NCBI GenBank assembly: GCA_016987375.1
Contig: PJRA01000420.1
Coordinates: 173,696 to 237,695, forward strand
DNA: 64,000 bases
Reading direction: 5' to 3'
Origin: Brachionus koreanus
Taxonomy: Eukaryota; Rotifera; Eurotatoria; Ploima; Brachionidae
The translations under genes were made by a program, and so were the position numbers. The first letter of the stretch is position 1. Every line of letters begins with the position of its first letter. Positions 49,492 through 60,003 of this stretch are shown piece by piece. The notes beneath the pieces are model-generated. The model was not told where the DNA came from. It did no database searches and worked only from the letters and a program-made list of their open reading frames with translations.

Positions 49492-50520
49492 ATGAACATA
49501 GTCGATTTGGCCAAAACTAACGTTTTTTCCAGCCCGTTCTCACAAAAGAACAGCAAGCGTCAAATATCATTTGCGGCGCCAGCTCAAGGCTCTCAAGTAG
49601 TCTACGGCTCTGCCGAATTTTATGGACTATGTGCTGTAGGAGGCGCTCTTTCTTGCGGTCTAACACACACCGCTGTTGTTCCACTCGATATGGTCAAGTG
49701 TCGAATTCAAGTCGACCCGGCCAAATATAAAAGTATCACCAACGGCTTTAAAGTAACAGTTGCCGAGGAAGGAGTTCGCGGTTTGGCCAAGGGATGGGCA
49801 CCCACACTCATCGGCTATTCCATCCAAGGTATTGGAAAATTCGGCTTTTACGAATTGTTCAAAATATTGTACGGCAATATGCTCGGCGAGGAGAACGCCT
49901 ACTTGTGGCGTACCTCGCTCTATTTGGCTGCTAGTGCTTCGGCCGAATTTTTCGCCGACATTGGTCTAGCTCCACTAGAAGCTGTCAAAGTAAGAATGCA
50001 AACCAGTGCCGGATTCGCCAACACTCTACGCGAAGGATTCCCAAAGATTTACAAAGGCGAAGGCTTGGGCGGATTTTACAAAGGATTAGCTCCATTGTGG
50101 ATGCGTCAAATTCCGTACACTATGATGAAATTTGCCTGCTTTGAGCGAACTGTCGAATTGTTGTACAAACATGTGGTTCCAAAGCCAAGAGAAACGTGCA
50201 CCAAAGGCGAACAATTGATTGTCACATTCGCTGCTGGATACATTGCCGGTGTTTTCTGCGCTGTCGTTAGTCATCCAGCTGACACCATTGTGTCCAAGCT
50301 GAACAACGAGAAAGGTCTAACTGCTGCCGAGGCTGTCAAGCGCATCGGCTTCGCTGGTCTATGGAAGGGCTTGGGTCCTCGTATTATCATGATCGGTACT
50401 CTAACTGCTCTTCAATGGTTCATTTACGACACATTCAAGGTTGTCATGGGAATACCACGACCGCCACCACCAGCCATGCCCGAAAGTCTAAAAGCCAAAT
50501 TGGCCGCCCAAAATCAATAG
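49492..50520 (+). CDS. SLC25A3: Mitochondrial phosphate carrier
   Basis: Single exon, 342 residues, with codon usage clearly richer in G and C than the flanks, as expected of a highly expressed gene. Three mitochondrial-carrier repeats are visible: PLDMVKCRIQV, PLEAVKVRMQ and PADTIVSKLNNE carry the Px[DE]xx[KR] motifs. Landmarks specific to the phosphate carrier include GWAPTLIGYSIQGIGKFGFY and YKGLAPLWMRQIPYTMMKF. It imports phosphate with a proton into the matrix for ATP synthesis and works with the ATP synthase, whose gamma subunit gene is 11 kb away. The N-terminal 35 residues may be a presequence. The absence of introns is notable. AATAAA-type signals follow the stop within 30 bases. Confidence 0.96.
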   Translation: MNIVDLAKTNVFSSPFSQKNSKRQISFAAPAQGSQVVYGSAEFYGLCAVGGALSCGLTHTAVVPLDMVKCRIQVDPAKYKSITNGFKVTVAEEGVRGLAKGWAPTLIGYSIQGIGKFGFYELFKILYGNMLGEENAYLWRTSLYLAASASAEFFADIGLAPLEAVKVRMQTSAGFANTLREGFPKIYKGEGLGGFYKGLAPLWMRQIPYTMMKFACFERTVELLYKHVVPKPRETCTKGEQLIVTFAAGYIAGVFCAVVSHPADTIVSKLNNEKGLTAAEAVKRIGFAGLWKGLGPRIIMIGTLTALQWFIYDTFKVVMGIPRPPPPAMPESLKAKLAAQNQ

Positions 50521-51789
50521 ATTAATAAATTTGATTTTTAATAAAAAAAAATGAGTATTTTAGTTTATTGACAACAACAACAAAAAAATTATTATAAATT
50601 ATTTAAATTGAACACGATTAATTCGTTAATAAAAAATTTTAATTCGATTTTTAAATTTTTTTTTAAATCCATTATTAAATTAATTTAAATAAAGGGAATA
50701 TTTTTTGTCAGTAGATAATTTTTTTTTTAATTAAAAATAGATAAAATCAAATAGAAGTAGATAAAATTTTTTAATAGAAGATATTTATTTTTTCAAACAT
50801 AGATAATTAAACAAAATGGCTTGATGAAACCAAGTAATTGGCACTTAATTTATTTGCCTTTTTAACCGCAGCCTTCTTTCATTATTGGATTTATCTGGCC
50901 TTGCTCAAGAGACTATAAATTCAGCAATGTTATAAATAAATTCTCTTAATATGCTGGCCTGATGCTGCAAGTTAGCCAACTTAACTAAATTCAATACAGA
51001 CTAATTTTTTTTTATAGCTACCATAGCCAGACTAAAGCTAGTCTCGCTCCGCAGGTATACTGCTGTAGCTTATTATTATTAATATTATTAAATTGCGTAT
51101 TCGTCGTAAATAAATAAATAAATATATAATATTTCTGAAACTTAATGGGTGGTAATTAAAATGCATCTCTTAAATTACTTAATCTGTCTCCCAAAAAAAT
51201 ACTCAATATTTATTATTGTTTTACAATATATTTTTTTTATATTCTGAATTAATAAGCAAAAACAAAGGAAAGCTTGCAGATGGAGACACAGTTGATTTTG
51301 TTGAGACCAGATCAAAAATTGAATTCGAATATTTTGAAAATTAAATTTTTAATTAAAAAAAATTAATTAAAAAGTACGAATTTTAAAATTATTTTTATTC
51401 AAAAATGAATTGTTGTTAGAAAAGTCGGATCAATATGACCCGATTGGGAATAAGAAATTATGCGTTTTTGAATAATTAACTTTATCGCGCCAGTATGCTT
51501 TTAAAATTTAAAAAATATGTATTTTTTTTAAAAGCACATTAGGTTACAGTATTTGGTTTTAATTAAGACAAATGACTAATGAATTATATTTTAACCGATG
51601 CACATTATTTTGAGAAAAGCAACTGCTATCAAAAATTTATTAGCCAAATACTGGCAAGTTTCTTCTTATTGGGGTTACTTGTGTTTGATGAAATGGGATA
51701 CAATGAAAAAAAATAAAATGATAAAACAAATGAGTTTAAAGAGTTTATTTAATTATTAAGCCTAGAAGCAAGAATAAAAAAAATATCAA
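50521..51789. other. Spacer downstream of SLC25A3
   Basis: Gene-free. A block at about 51014-51075 (AGCTACCATAG, then CTGCTGTAGCTTATTATT) is related to 54225-54280, and both sit downstream of TP53I3 sequence. A tail of TAAATAAATAAAT repeats near 51110 resembles the 3' tail of a retroelement. Confidence 0.5.
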
Positions 51790-51999
51790 AAAAGAGTCAC
51801 TTGAGCTTTATTATATATTTTATTTAAATTTTTCCTAATTTTTTTACTAAGCTAAACTTTAAAGCTCTTGTTTTTCCTTCAAATAGGTGACTTTGATAAT
51901 AATTATTCTATTATTTGCATTTGACTTCATCTATTTATGTACCTCAGGAGCAATTTGTTCCCAATCAAATTTGTTATCTATTAAAATGTGAAGATTAAT
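51790..51999 (-). pseudogene. Truncated duplicate of the TP53I3 3' end
   Basis: About 210 bases match the end of TP53I3 and its 3' flank (54428-54640). The frame reads NLHILIDNKFDWEQIAPEVH, then a stop, then MKSNANNRIIIIKVTYLKEK to a TAA at 51859-51861, against YMESNANIGKIIIKVTDLEE in the intact gene. A three-base insertion and a premature stop show that it is not functional. Homology stops where the foldback arm at 52000 begins. Confidence 0.85.
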
Positions 52000-52112
52000 C
52001 TTCAAAATGGCGATTTGGCTAGTGGATCAGATAATTGAATTATTAAACTTTGGAATTCATGACTATTAATACTTAAATCATATGATTCACTAGCCAAATC
52101 GCCATTTTGAAG
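52000..52112. repeat. Foldback repeat with 30-base arms
   Basis: CTTCAAAATGGCGATTTGGC and the following TAGTG at 52000-52024 are matched exactly in reverse at 52088-52112; five more bases pair with one mismatch. The spacer is about 53 bases. It borders the TP53I3 pseudogene directly, so it may have been inserted into, or have caused, that duplication. Confidence 0.85.
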
Positions 52113-52690
52113 CATTGCCAAGCTAGCCAAAACACTCCATTTGGCTGATAAATTTAAAAATTTTCAAAATGTAAATATTAATTTTTAAAATTTTCATGAT
52201 AAAATTTTTATATGTCGATCGTCATATTTCTTCCTTTCTGACATCTCAAATCGCATTTATTTTGTTTACTTACTGCATCAAGTAGATCACCTTCACCACA
52301 ATCATTACCCAGTTGAAACATGTATTGATTTTACACTTATTTAGATATGATACACTGTCAATATAGTTGAAAAATTATATTCATGTATTTTTATCCTAAT
52401 TTTTTATGTTTATTGAAAAATTTTTTCAAATAAGACATTTTTTAGCCTCTAAAATGAATATTTTTGAATTCTGCTAGTAAAATATATACTATATGTAAAT
52501 CAAGTAAGTTTTTAATGACGCTGATATAATCAAATTTTTCTTTATTTTCATTGATTTATAATTTAAATTAACATGAATAATTTTCATGTTTAAAGAGTAG
52601 CGCAATTTTCTGCCCGGAACAATTACAGTCCAATAAATTAATTTGAAAAAATAAAAAATTAACTGATAAATTTTTATTTAATTTTTCTTT
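52113..52690. other. Spacer with no visible gene
   Basis: AT-rich DNA. A partial extra copy of the foldback words (AAGCTAGCCAAAAC and CCATTTGGCTGA) continues to about 52148; nothing else is seen. Confidence 0.55.
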
Positions 52691-52915
52691 TTAATTTATT
52701 GATATTGATATTTGATAGTTCAGATAGAAACCAAGAAATGGAATAGGATATTCAGTATATCTTTGTTCAAAACCTTCTTTATATTCTTCCACTAGTCTAA
52801 CAATCTTCAATCTTGCATTGAACTTTCTCTCATTCAATTCAAAAAGTCGATTCAAGACTTTTAGTACTTTAAGTTTGGTAAAGGCCTCGTGACTAATTAT
52901 GTTGGAAAGGGATGT
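52691..52915 (-). pseudogene. Orphan coding-like fragment (possible last exon)
   Basis: Seventy-four codons are open on the minus strand, from after a stop at 52918 to a TAA at 52691. The translation looks like a real protein: FTKLKVLKVLNRLFELNERK, then LKIVRLVEEYKEGFEQRY and TEYPIPFLGFYL. There is no Met at the start. A TTAG acceptor before SHEAF would allow a last exon, but no upstream exon is evident. It may be a fragment of a duplicated gene, which would fit the adjacent TP53I3 fragment. No family recognised. Confidence 0.35.
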
Positions 52916-54496
52916 TTAAGATTCAAAATATGGTCAGACTGCTAAATTTTGAATAGCTTGTAAATTTTTAATATTGGTTTCTGAAAATGAATTTAAACAA
53001 GAAAAATACTAATCTAATATTAATGCTTTTAAAGTTTTCCTAATGTTCTAGGTTTCAAACCCCATTTCTTACTTGATAGATATTTTATTATGTTAAGTCT
53101 TGATTATTTTAATTTTTTTTTCGAAGTCATTTGACATGACTTTTGAACAGAGACTTTAATAAAGATGCTATTTTTACTTAATCGAATTTTTTAAGCTAAA
53201 AAATCTTAATCATTAAAAAACTGCATAAAACAAACTGAATTTTTCTAAATTGAAAAACACATGTTTAATTATTAGTTTAATTTTAAGTAAATATTAAATT
53301 ATATTTCTATTTGTTGATGGCAATTACACTTTAATTAAATAAATAAAAATATTTTATAAAATACCAGTATGACCGATTTTTTTAAACGATTGTTTCTCAA
53401 CATTTAAACCATTAAAAATCTAATTAAATTTATTTATTAAGTTTAAGTTCCTTAAAAATAAAAAAATTTAATTTAAAATTCATCATCTTAATTTAAAATT
53501 TAGTTATTGCTAAGCAATAAAAAAAATTTTTTCCAGGTTTAGAACTCTTATTCATTAAATACTTTTCTTAAAATCAATTGATTGAGTGAAACAAAGGAAA
53601 ACTCTTCTGAAATTGATCAAATTCGTACTCAATGAAACAATTTTGATTATAGAAGAATATTGTTGCTGATGAAAAAAAATCGTTTTGAAACACAGACTGG
53701 GGTCGGATGATATTAGGATTTATCCAACAACTTCCGACCACCGACTTTTTAATAACCGAATTTTTAATAATGAACTTTATCAGTTAGACGGATTTTTAAA
53801 ACTAATAAAAACGAGTAAAATACTGAATGACTGTCAAGAGACCACATAAATAATAAGACCTTTTGACCACTAATAACGTGTTTTAGCATAAGCCAAAAAA
53901 AAGAGCAAAAAGATCTTATTTATATTTAAAAAATAATTTTTTAAATATGCTCTTTCTGAGAACCCAAGAACCTGGAAAAAATTCTTTTATTTATTTTTAA
54001 ATTCTATTAGCATTTCTAGGAAAAATAATTTCAAAAAAATTCTCGAATTTTTAATTATTGAAAATTTTATTAAATCTATTTGAAGCTTGTTTTTTCCTAA
54101 AAAATAAAGAATAATTGCCATGTATAATTTTAATTTGCGGATGTTAAATCTATTAATGAATTTAATATTAAACTAGATATATATTTGAAACTAATATAAC
54201 TAATTTTTTTCTTTAACGATTTTTTTTAGCTACCATAACGAGGCTACATATTGCCTTCATCCGCATTTAGTCTGCTGTAGTTTTTAATCATTATTATTAT
54301 TTAATTTTTTTTTCCAATAAGGCAATAAAAGCATATTTTTTGAGTTGAGGTCTTATTTCATCAAATATATTTTTTAAAAACTAATTAATTGGGAAAAATA
54401 AATTTCAACAACAGTGCAACAGAAATATCAAAGAGTCTTTTTAGCTTTATTATATTTTCAATTAAATTTTTCCTAATTTTTTTACTAAGCTAAACT
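52916..54496. other. Spacer upstream of the TP53I3 3' end
   Basis: No coding signal. The region 54225-54280 holds the AGCTACCATA repeat noted above. The rest is AT-rich. Confidence 0.55.
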
Positions 54497-55552
54497 TTAA
54501 AGTTCTTCTTTTTCCTCTAAATCGGTAACTTTGATAATAATTTTTCCAATATTTGCATTCGACTCCATGTATTTATGTGCCTCAGCAATTTGTTCCAAAT
54601 CAAATTCTTTATCGATTAAAACTTGAAGATTAAACGCGTTGAACTGGCTTAGCACTCTGGTTTCAAAGTCTTTCATTAGAGCATGTTTGTAATCAATAGA
54701 TCTTGTTTTAAGAGTTGAAGCCTTCAAGTGTATTCTTTTTCTCAAAATTTTTGAAAAAAAATCACCTTCTATTTTAACTCCTCCCATAGCACCGTAAAAA
54801 ATCCACTCGCCATCAACTGCTAAGCAATCGGCATTCTTCTGCCACAAAGAAGCGCCCACACAGTCAAAAACTACATCAACGCCTCTATTTTCTGTCAAAA
54901 TCATAATTTTCTCATTAAAATCTTCTTCAAGCTTATAATTAAAAGCTCGACTTATACCCAGCGATTCTTCAAGATACTTTTTCTTTAACTCACTACCACA
55001 TGTAGCATAGACATTTTTTACATTTAAAACTTTTTTGAGCAACTGAATTAGAGAAGTTCCAACTCCACTGGCACCTGCATGTACTAAAAAAGTACTCTCT
55101 TGAACTGGCTTGCGCCATTGTTCTTCTTTTGTTACACTGGAGATCCAAAACAACAGTTGAAAAGCAGTTAACCAGACCTCGGTAATTGCAGCTGCATTTC
55201 TCAAGCTCATCCAGTCCGGTACTTTTATCAGATTCTTTTCATTTACTGCTACATATTCAGCATTGCCGCCTCCGGCAACCAAAGCCATTACTCGTGAATC
55301 TTTTTGCCAAATTGAAGAATTTGTTCTAGTGACGAATCCAACAGCTTCAAGGCCGAGTATGTCTGATTCTCCTACTGGAGCTGGATAAAGACCTTTTCGT
55401 TGCATTATATCTGCTCGATTTATGGCTGAATAAACTACTTTTACCAAGCATTCGTTTTCTTTTATAGATGGTATCTCTCTTCTATTGATATATAGTGATT
55501 CTGGCTGAAGGCCTGGTGGCCTTATCGCAACTGCTCGCATTAGATTGTTCAT
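54497..55552 (-). CDS. TP53I3: Quinone oxidoreductase PIG3-like
   Basis: Single exon, 351 residues. It is a zinc-free medium-chain dehydrogenase/reductase. It opens MRAVAIRPPG and contains the family box SAINRADIMQRKGLYPAP, a GLEAVGFV segment, NAAAITEVWLTAF and the NADPH-binding loop VHAGASGVGTSLIQLLKK near residue 160. Later GVDVVFDCVGASLWQKN and FYGAMGG follow. These match TP53I3 (PIG3), an NADPH:quinone reductase induced by p53 in vertebrates and connected to oxidative stress. The length is close to that of the human protein (332), with a few extra residues and an acidic end (DLEEKEEL). The start could be the first Met or the Met at codon 5; the second matches the family better. Cytosolic, since no targeting signal is seen. 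Confidence 0.93.
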   Translation of the reverse strand: MNNLMRAVAIRPPGLQPESLYINRREIPSIKENECLVKVVYSAINRADIMQRKGLYPAPVGESDILGLEAVGFVTRTNSSIWQKDSRVMALVAGGGNAEYVAVNEKNLIKVPDWMSLRNAAAITEVWLTAFQLLFWISSVTKEEQWRKPVQESTFLVHAGASGVGTSLIQLLKKVLNVKNVYATCGSELKKKYLEESLGISRAFNYKLEEDFNEKIMILTENRGVDVVFDCVGASLWQKNADCLAVDGEWIFYGAMGGVKIEGDFFSKILRKRIHLKASTLKTRSIDYKHALMKDFETRVLSQFNAFNLQVLIDKEFDLEQIAEAHKYMESNANIGKIIIKVTDLEEKEEL

Positions 55553-55952
55553 AATTTAATAATAAATTATTTTCTTAAAATTTAAACATTAAAATTTTTT
55601 TTCTAAATTATGAAAATTTTGTTCATATTTTTGAAAAAATGAATTTTTTTTATATCAACCCTAGATAGAATATTTTTTTATTGTCAAATTTTGATATTAT
55701 TAAAAGACTTAATAAATAATTGGAACAATTTATTAAAATTTTTAAAATCTGTTTTCTAAGAAATTTCAATAAAAAAAAGAAGTTATTATAGCAAGTCACA
55801 GACACACACATGAATAAAACTCTTTTTCATGTTTTGCACAAAAGGAAACATTACATCCTAACTATTAATTATTTGCTTTTCAATTTCCATTCTAGGACAT
55901 ATTATTATTGCTTTTATTATTTTAAGTTTCATTCTGATAATTTTTTTTTGCA
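55553..55952. other. 5' flank of TP53I3
   Basis: AT-rich; it should include the TP53I3 promoter. No motif stands out. Confidence 0.5.
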
Positions 55953-56105
55953 TCAATCACAATTTTTGCACATACAGCTCTGTGTCACTCTGGCATAGTT
56001 TTTAATTTCGGCTTCTGATAGCTTATCCTTATAATCCTACAGGATGTTCTTTGAAATTTGATCAAGGTTGAATTTTGGTCTACTTCCTAGTCTTTTTGAT
56101 TCCCT
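55953..56105 (-). pseudogene. Broken coding fragment, origin unknown
   Basis: On the minus strand ESKRLGSRPKFNLDQISKNI, L, a stop, then DYKDKLSEAEIKNYARVTQS and CMCKNCD with a final stop. The residue mix is protein-like and one in-frame stop interrupts it. It may be a mobile-element or zinc-binding protein fragment, but I cannot name it. Confidence 0.35.
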
Positions 56106-56544
56106 GATATTTCAACCATATGCTACCTTTAGTATTGAAAAAAAAATCTTGAAGACGGTTTCAATTATAATCTGAAATGAAGACTATACCAGAGTCTTTT
56201 TGAACAAATTAATTAAAATTATTATTTAGAAAATAATAATGCATATGAATGTTGAATTATTTTTATTTAAAAGTTAAATTTATTTTTTAGGAAAATTATT
56301 TTTTTTAAATTTTTCAATGAAACCATAGACTACGATCAAATTAGCACTGGTCCTTGACTTGAAAACGCATGAGAAAATCACAATATTTAGGTAACTAGTA
56401 AAATTGTCTATGCAACAAAAAGTATAAAAAAATTTTTTACTTTGGGACAATCCAAAGATGTCTTAAATTTAGAAAGTTACTAATTTAGACTAACTTAAGT
56501 TTATGATTATGAATTAGAAAAAACAAAAAAAATTTAAATAAAAA

Positions 56545-59500
56545 ATGAAAAAATGCGATAAAATATTAAAAAATATTCAACGAAAACTTCTTGATTTTAT
56601 TCAAACCAGACAAGGTTTGACACTTTTGTGCATATCACTACTTCTAATTGTTATATTCACTTTGCAATTGTCCGAGACTATACTAGAATATCATTTTTTT
56701 ATCAAACCAAAATGCACAAATCAACCAAATCAAATAGACATTGTGTATACATGGGTGAACGGGTCGGATCCAGATCACCAGCGGCTGGTCAAACAGTACA
56801 AACTAAACGAGACAAAGTTTAATCTAACACATATTGAATTAGACAAACTGGGACTTGTTAACAAAACCTATTGTCATTACAAATTTTGCATCGGACCAAA
56901 CAATCTCATTGTCATAAGTCCTAAGCTGAGCCGCATAGACAAACAACACTTTTTGCTCAAGTCAAAGACTTTACTCGAGCACACACTTTATTCAAATATC
57001 AGCATTGATTCATATCCCAAAGTGATGCACAATCCAGAGTGGTACACTAACATTGAGTTTGCAAACAACATAAGTCTTCTACATTTAAATAATTTTGATT
57101 TTATCAAAAATAAAAGCCTAATCAATCAGCTTAGTGATTTGTTCAAAGTAACTTTTTTGAACAAACCGTACAAATATTATGTAGGCTACTACACTATAAG
57201 TTGTGACTTGTCAGCAAATTGTGTGCGCTTAAATCGCACATTTATGGCCAAAAGATACCGCAGTCATCACATTGAGTCAAGAGACTATTTGTCTTATAAC
57301 ACTCTGCCACAGTCCAACAAGCTTGACTTGCCACCATTTCTAAAAGAAAATACAATATTTGAAAATGAATATGAACATGAGCCTGAGCTTGTGTTCGATC
57401 CAAGTGTTGAAATAAAAAATAAAGTTAGAAAAAAAAATACTCTAAAATTAAAAGTATTCAAAGTGAGATCAAAAGAAGCCGAATTGTTTGTCTTAAATAG
57501 AACAAAATTGTCTGGCAATGATTTAGACTTGGATTTTTATCCGCTTTATTTAGTTTGGGATTTGGGCAATCAATTAATGGATGATTATTCACCAAATCGT
57601 TTTCAAGACAATGACGAGTTAAAATACTCGTTGCGATCAGTGGAAAAATATGCTCCATTTGTACGCAATGTGTATATAGTGACTAATGGACAAATTCCCT
57701 ATTGGCTCAATACTAGCAATCCGCGTGTAAAACTAGTTAATCATTCGGACATTTTTGAGAACAAGTCTCATTTGCCTACTTTTAGCTCAAACGCCATTGA
57801 ATCCCACTTGCATCGTATTAACGGTTTGTCTGAAAAATTTTTATATTTCAATGATGATGTTTTCCTAGGTCGGCCTATTTATTTAGATGACTTTTATACT
57901 GAGTCTCGAGGCTATAAATTTCACTTGGCCTGGCAATTACCAGGATGTAATCCAAATTGTCCTAATTCATGGATTAAAGACGGCTATTGTGACAAAGCGT
58001 GTAACACAACCGAATGTGAGTATGACGGTGGTGATTGTTTGATGTCAAATATAAATAAATCGGGCAAACAGTCATTTCTTAATCAAAGCTATTTGATTAC
58101 GTCTGAATTCTATTGCTCATCAGGTTGTTCAAATAGTTGGTTAGCAGACAAATACTGTGACTATCCTTGTAATAATCCAGCTTGTGCTTACGACATGGGA
58201 GATTGTGGCATAGAAGGCTTAAAAGATTTGTATGAAATTAAAATTGATTACTTAAACAATCAATTAGTTGTAAATAGTCCAAAACAGATCAAAGCTTTCT
58301 ATTTAAATTTTACGCAGAGTGATTTCAAATTTATCAAAGCTGAGTATTCAGAAAATACTGCAGTTAGATTAGTCTCTGCAGTGAACAAATTCAAGTGTCT
58401 AATAGTACTTTTAGTATCCGAGCCGGCTGATTTTCAAATATCTCTCGATTACAGTCTCAAAAATCAAACACATAAATCAAAAATTTCTGTTAAAGCCGGC
58501 TCTTTTGATCTAAAACAAAAAACAAGCACCACTTTGCCCAAAATACACCTCAATCTCACTAACATACAACCGGTCAAGCTTGAATTAAAGTCTACGAAGA
58601 ACGATTATTCAGTTAATAAAACTTACAACATAGAACTTTTTGACAACTTGCACAAGAACTACATGGAATTTTTAATCTGGTCAGTTAATAATCAACTATT
58701 AACTGAACAAGGCCGCTTGTACAAAATAGCCTATTTCAATAAGCGAATGTCTGACTTGGTCACCATGTATGCAGACAATCCAGATCCTGTTAATTATCTC
58801 TATTCCTTTATGTTTTCTGATCAATTAACTGATAAGCAATTGTTTAAGCAATATGTCAATGATCAAAATTTAAATGAGAAAAATTTGATTAAAATGTTTC
58901 ACAAACGAAAGCTGCTCGACACATTTGCCGATTCTCTCAAAAATGTAAACAAATTGTACAATCAAATATATGGATTTGCAGTGCGCAAAGTTCCGGCGCA
59001 CATGCCACACTTAATTGACACAAAACTAATGTATCAACTAAACAAAAAATTGAGAGAAAATTTCACTCAAACAAGCTCGCACAGATTCAGACATGAAAGT
59101 GACATGCAATACTCTTTTTCGTACTATTATTACGTAATGGGCGAATCTGAGCCACTTAATGCTAGTGTTTTGTTTGATGAATTGGACTCAAACAGAAATG
59201 GCTTGTTGGATCAAATGGATATAAAGCTATTGAATTTGAGACTTAGTCCGAGAAATTTTGACTCAAATGATGTTGAAATGGACCGACTCAGACCTGATTT
59301 CAAGACACTTCTCGATCAATGTAACAACAAAAGCCAGTTTTTAATATCGAAAGAAAAATTTCTCGCCTGTGATGATTTGATTGAATTTTTAGGTGAAAAT
59401 TTTTGGCCCGGCCTACCCAGTGACGAAAAGTCAAAACGTTGGAGACATAAATTTGAAACTGTTGGCGATGAGGACACCAAGTTCATAATGATTGCTGGCA

Positions 59501-60003
59501 ATGCTCATGATTTAGAAGTAAAATTAAACAATTTAGTTCGTTCACCAAAAAAATTTATATGCTTAAATGACAATATTGATTACAAGCTAGAAAATGAAGC
59601 TCGACGTCTCAAAACTCTGCTGCACAATTTCTACGAGCTTATGTTTCCAATACCAAGCTCGTTTGAGATCACAGGTCCACTAGAGCCAGAAAAGTTTACA
59701 GACAAAAACAACTCGTTTATTTTGTTGATTGTGATCAGTTTTTGTCTATTTATTTTTGTTTGTTGTGTGAAAAGTTTTTGTTTTGACAGTGATAGAGTGA
59801 CTAGATATAGGAGAGAGTATCGTGTGTCTGCTGCGTTGAGAAGACGCATGAAGAAGACAAAAACAGAGACGTCATCTCTATCAACATCGAGTGAAAACGA
59901 GTCAGAGTTTAGTAATTCGTTTAAGAAGAATCTCGGAATTTTTATGAGGTCCAAATTTAAACGAACAAGAAAAACCAAAACCACCACTTTGGATAATATT
60001 TAA
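56545..60003 (+). CDS. GNPTAB: GlcNAc-1-phosphotransferase alpha/beta precursor
   Basis: Single exon, 1152 residues. A transmembrane helix near residues 25-45 anchors a type II Golgi protein. The Stealth-family boxes are intact: IDIVYTWVNGSDPDHQRLVK, QDNDELKYSLRSVEKYAPFV with VYIVTNGQIPYWL, and THLPTF-like LPTFSSNAIESHLHRI with FLYFNDDVFLGRP. Two Notch-like (LNR) repeats follow: NPNCPNSWIKDGYCDKACN and SGCSNSWLADKYCDYPCN. An EF-hand-like loop (DELDSNRNGLLDQMD) lies near residue 880. A second transmembrane helix precedes a basic cytosolic tail. The enzyme transfers GlcNAc-1-phosphate to mannose residues on lysosomal hydrolases, creating the mannose-6-phosphate signal. Human GNPTAB (1256 residues) is cleaved by site-1 protease; no clear site is visible here. 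The lack of introns is unusual for this gene. Confidence 0.95.
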   Translation: MKKCDKILKNIQRKLLDFIQTRQGLTLLCISLLLIVIFTLQLSETILEYHFFIKPKCTNQPNQIDIVYTWVNGSDPDHQRLVKQYKLNETKFNLTHIELDKLGLVNKTYCHYKFCIGPNNLIVISPKLSRIDKQHFLLKSKTLLEHTLYSNISIDSYPKVMHNPEWYTNIEFANNISLLHLNNFDFIKNKSLINQLSDLFKVTFLNKPYKYYVGYYTISCDLSANCVRLNRTFMAKRYRSHHIESRDYLSYNTLPQSNKLDLPPFLKENTIFENEYEHEPELVFDPSVEIKNKVRKKNTLKLKVFKVRSKEAELFVLNRTKLSGNDLDLDFYPLYLVWDLGNQLMDDYSPNRFQDNDELKYSLRSVEKYAPFVRNVYIVTNGQIPYWLNTSNPRVKLVNHSDIFENKSHLPTFSSNAIESHLHRINGLSEKFLYFNDDVFLGRPIYLDDFYTESRGYKFHLAWQLPGCNPNCPNSWIKDGYCDKACNTTECEYDGGDCLMSNINKSGKQSFLNQSYLITSEFYCSSGCSNSWLADKYCDYPCNNPACAYDMGDCGIEGLKDLYEIKIDYLNNQLVVNSPKQIKAFYLNFTQSDFKFIKAEYSENTAVRLVSAVNKFKCLIVLLVSEPADFQISLDYSLKNQTHKSKISVKAGSFDLKQKTSTTLPKIHLNLTNIQPVKLELKSTKNDYSVNKTYNIELFDNLHKNYMEFLIWSVNNQLLTEQGRLYKIAYFNKRMSDLVTMYADNPDPVNYLYSFMFSDQLTDKQLFKQYVNDQNLNEKNLIKMFHKRKLLDTFADSLKNVNKLYNQIYGFAVRKVPAHMPHLIDTKLMYQLNKKLRENFTQTSSHRFRHESDMQYSFSYYYYVMGESEPLNASVLFDELDSNRNGLLDQMDIKLLNLRLSPRNFDSNDVEMDRLRPDFKTLLDQCNNKSQFLISKEKFLACDDLIEFLGENFWPGLPSDEKSKRWRHKFETVGDEDTKFIMIAGNAHDLEVKLNNLVRSPKKFICLNDNIDYKLENEARRLKTLLHNFYELMFPIPSSFEITGPLEPEKFTDKNNSFILLIVISFCLFIFVCCVKSFCFDSDRVTRYRREYRVSAALRRRMKKTKTETSSLSTSSENESEFSNSFKKNLGIFMRSKFKRTRKTKTTTLDNI

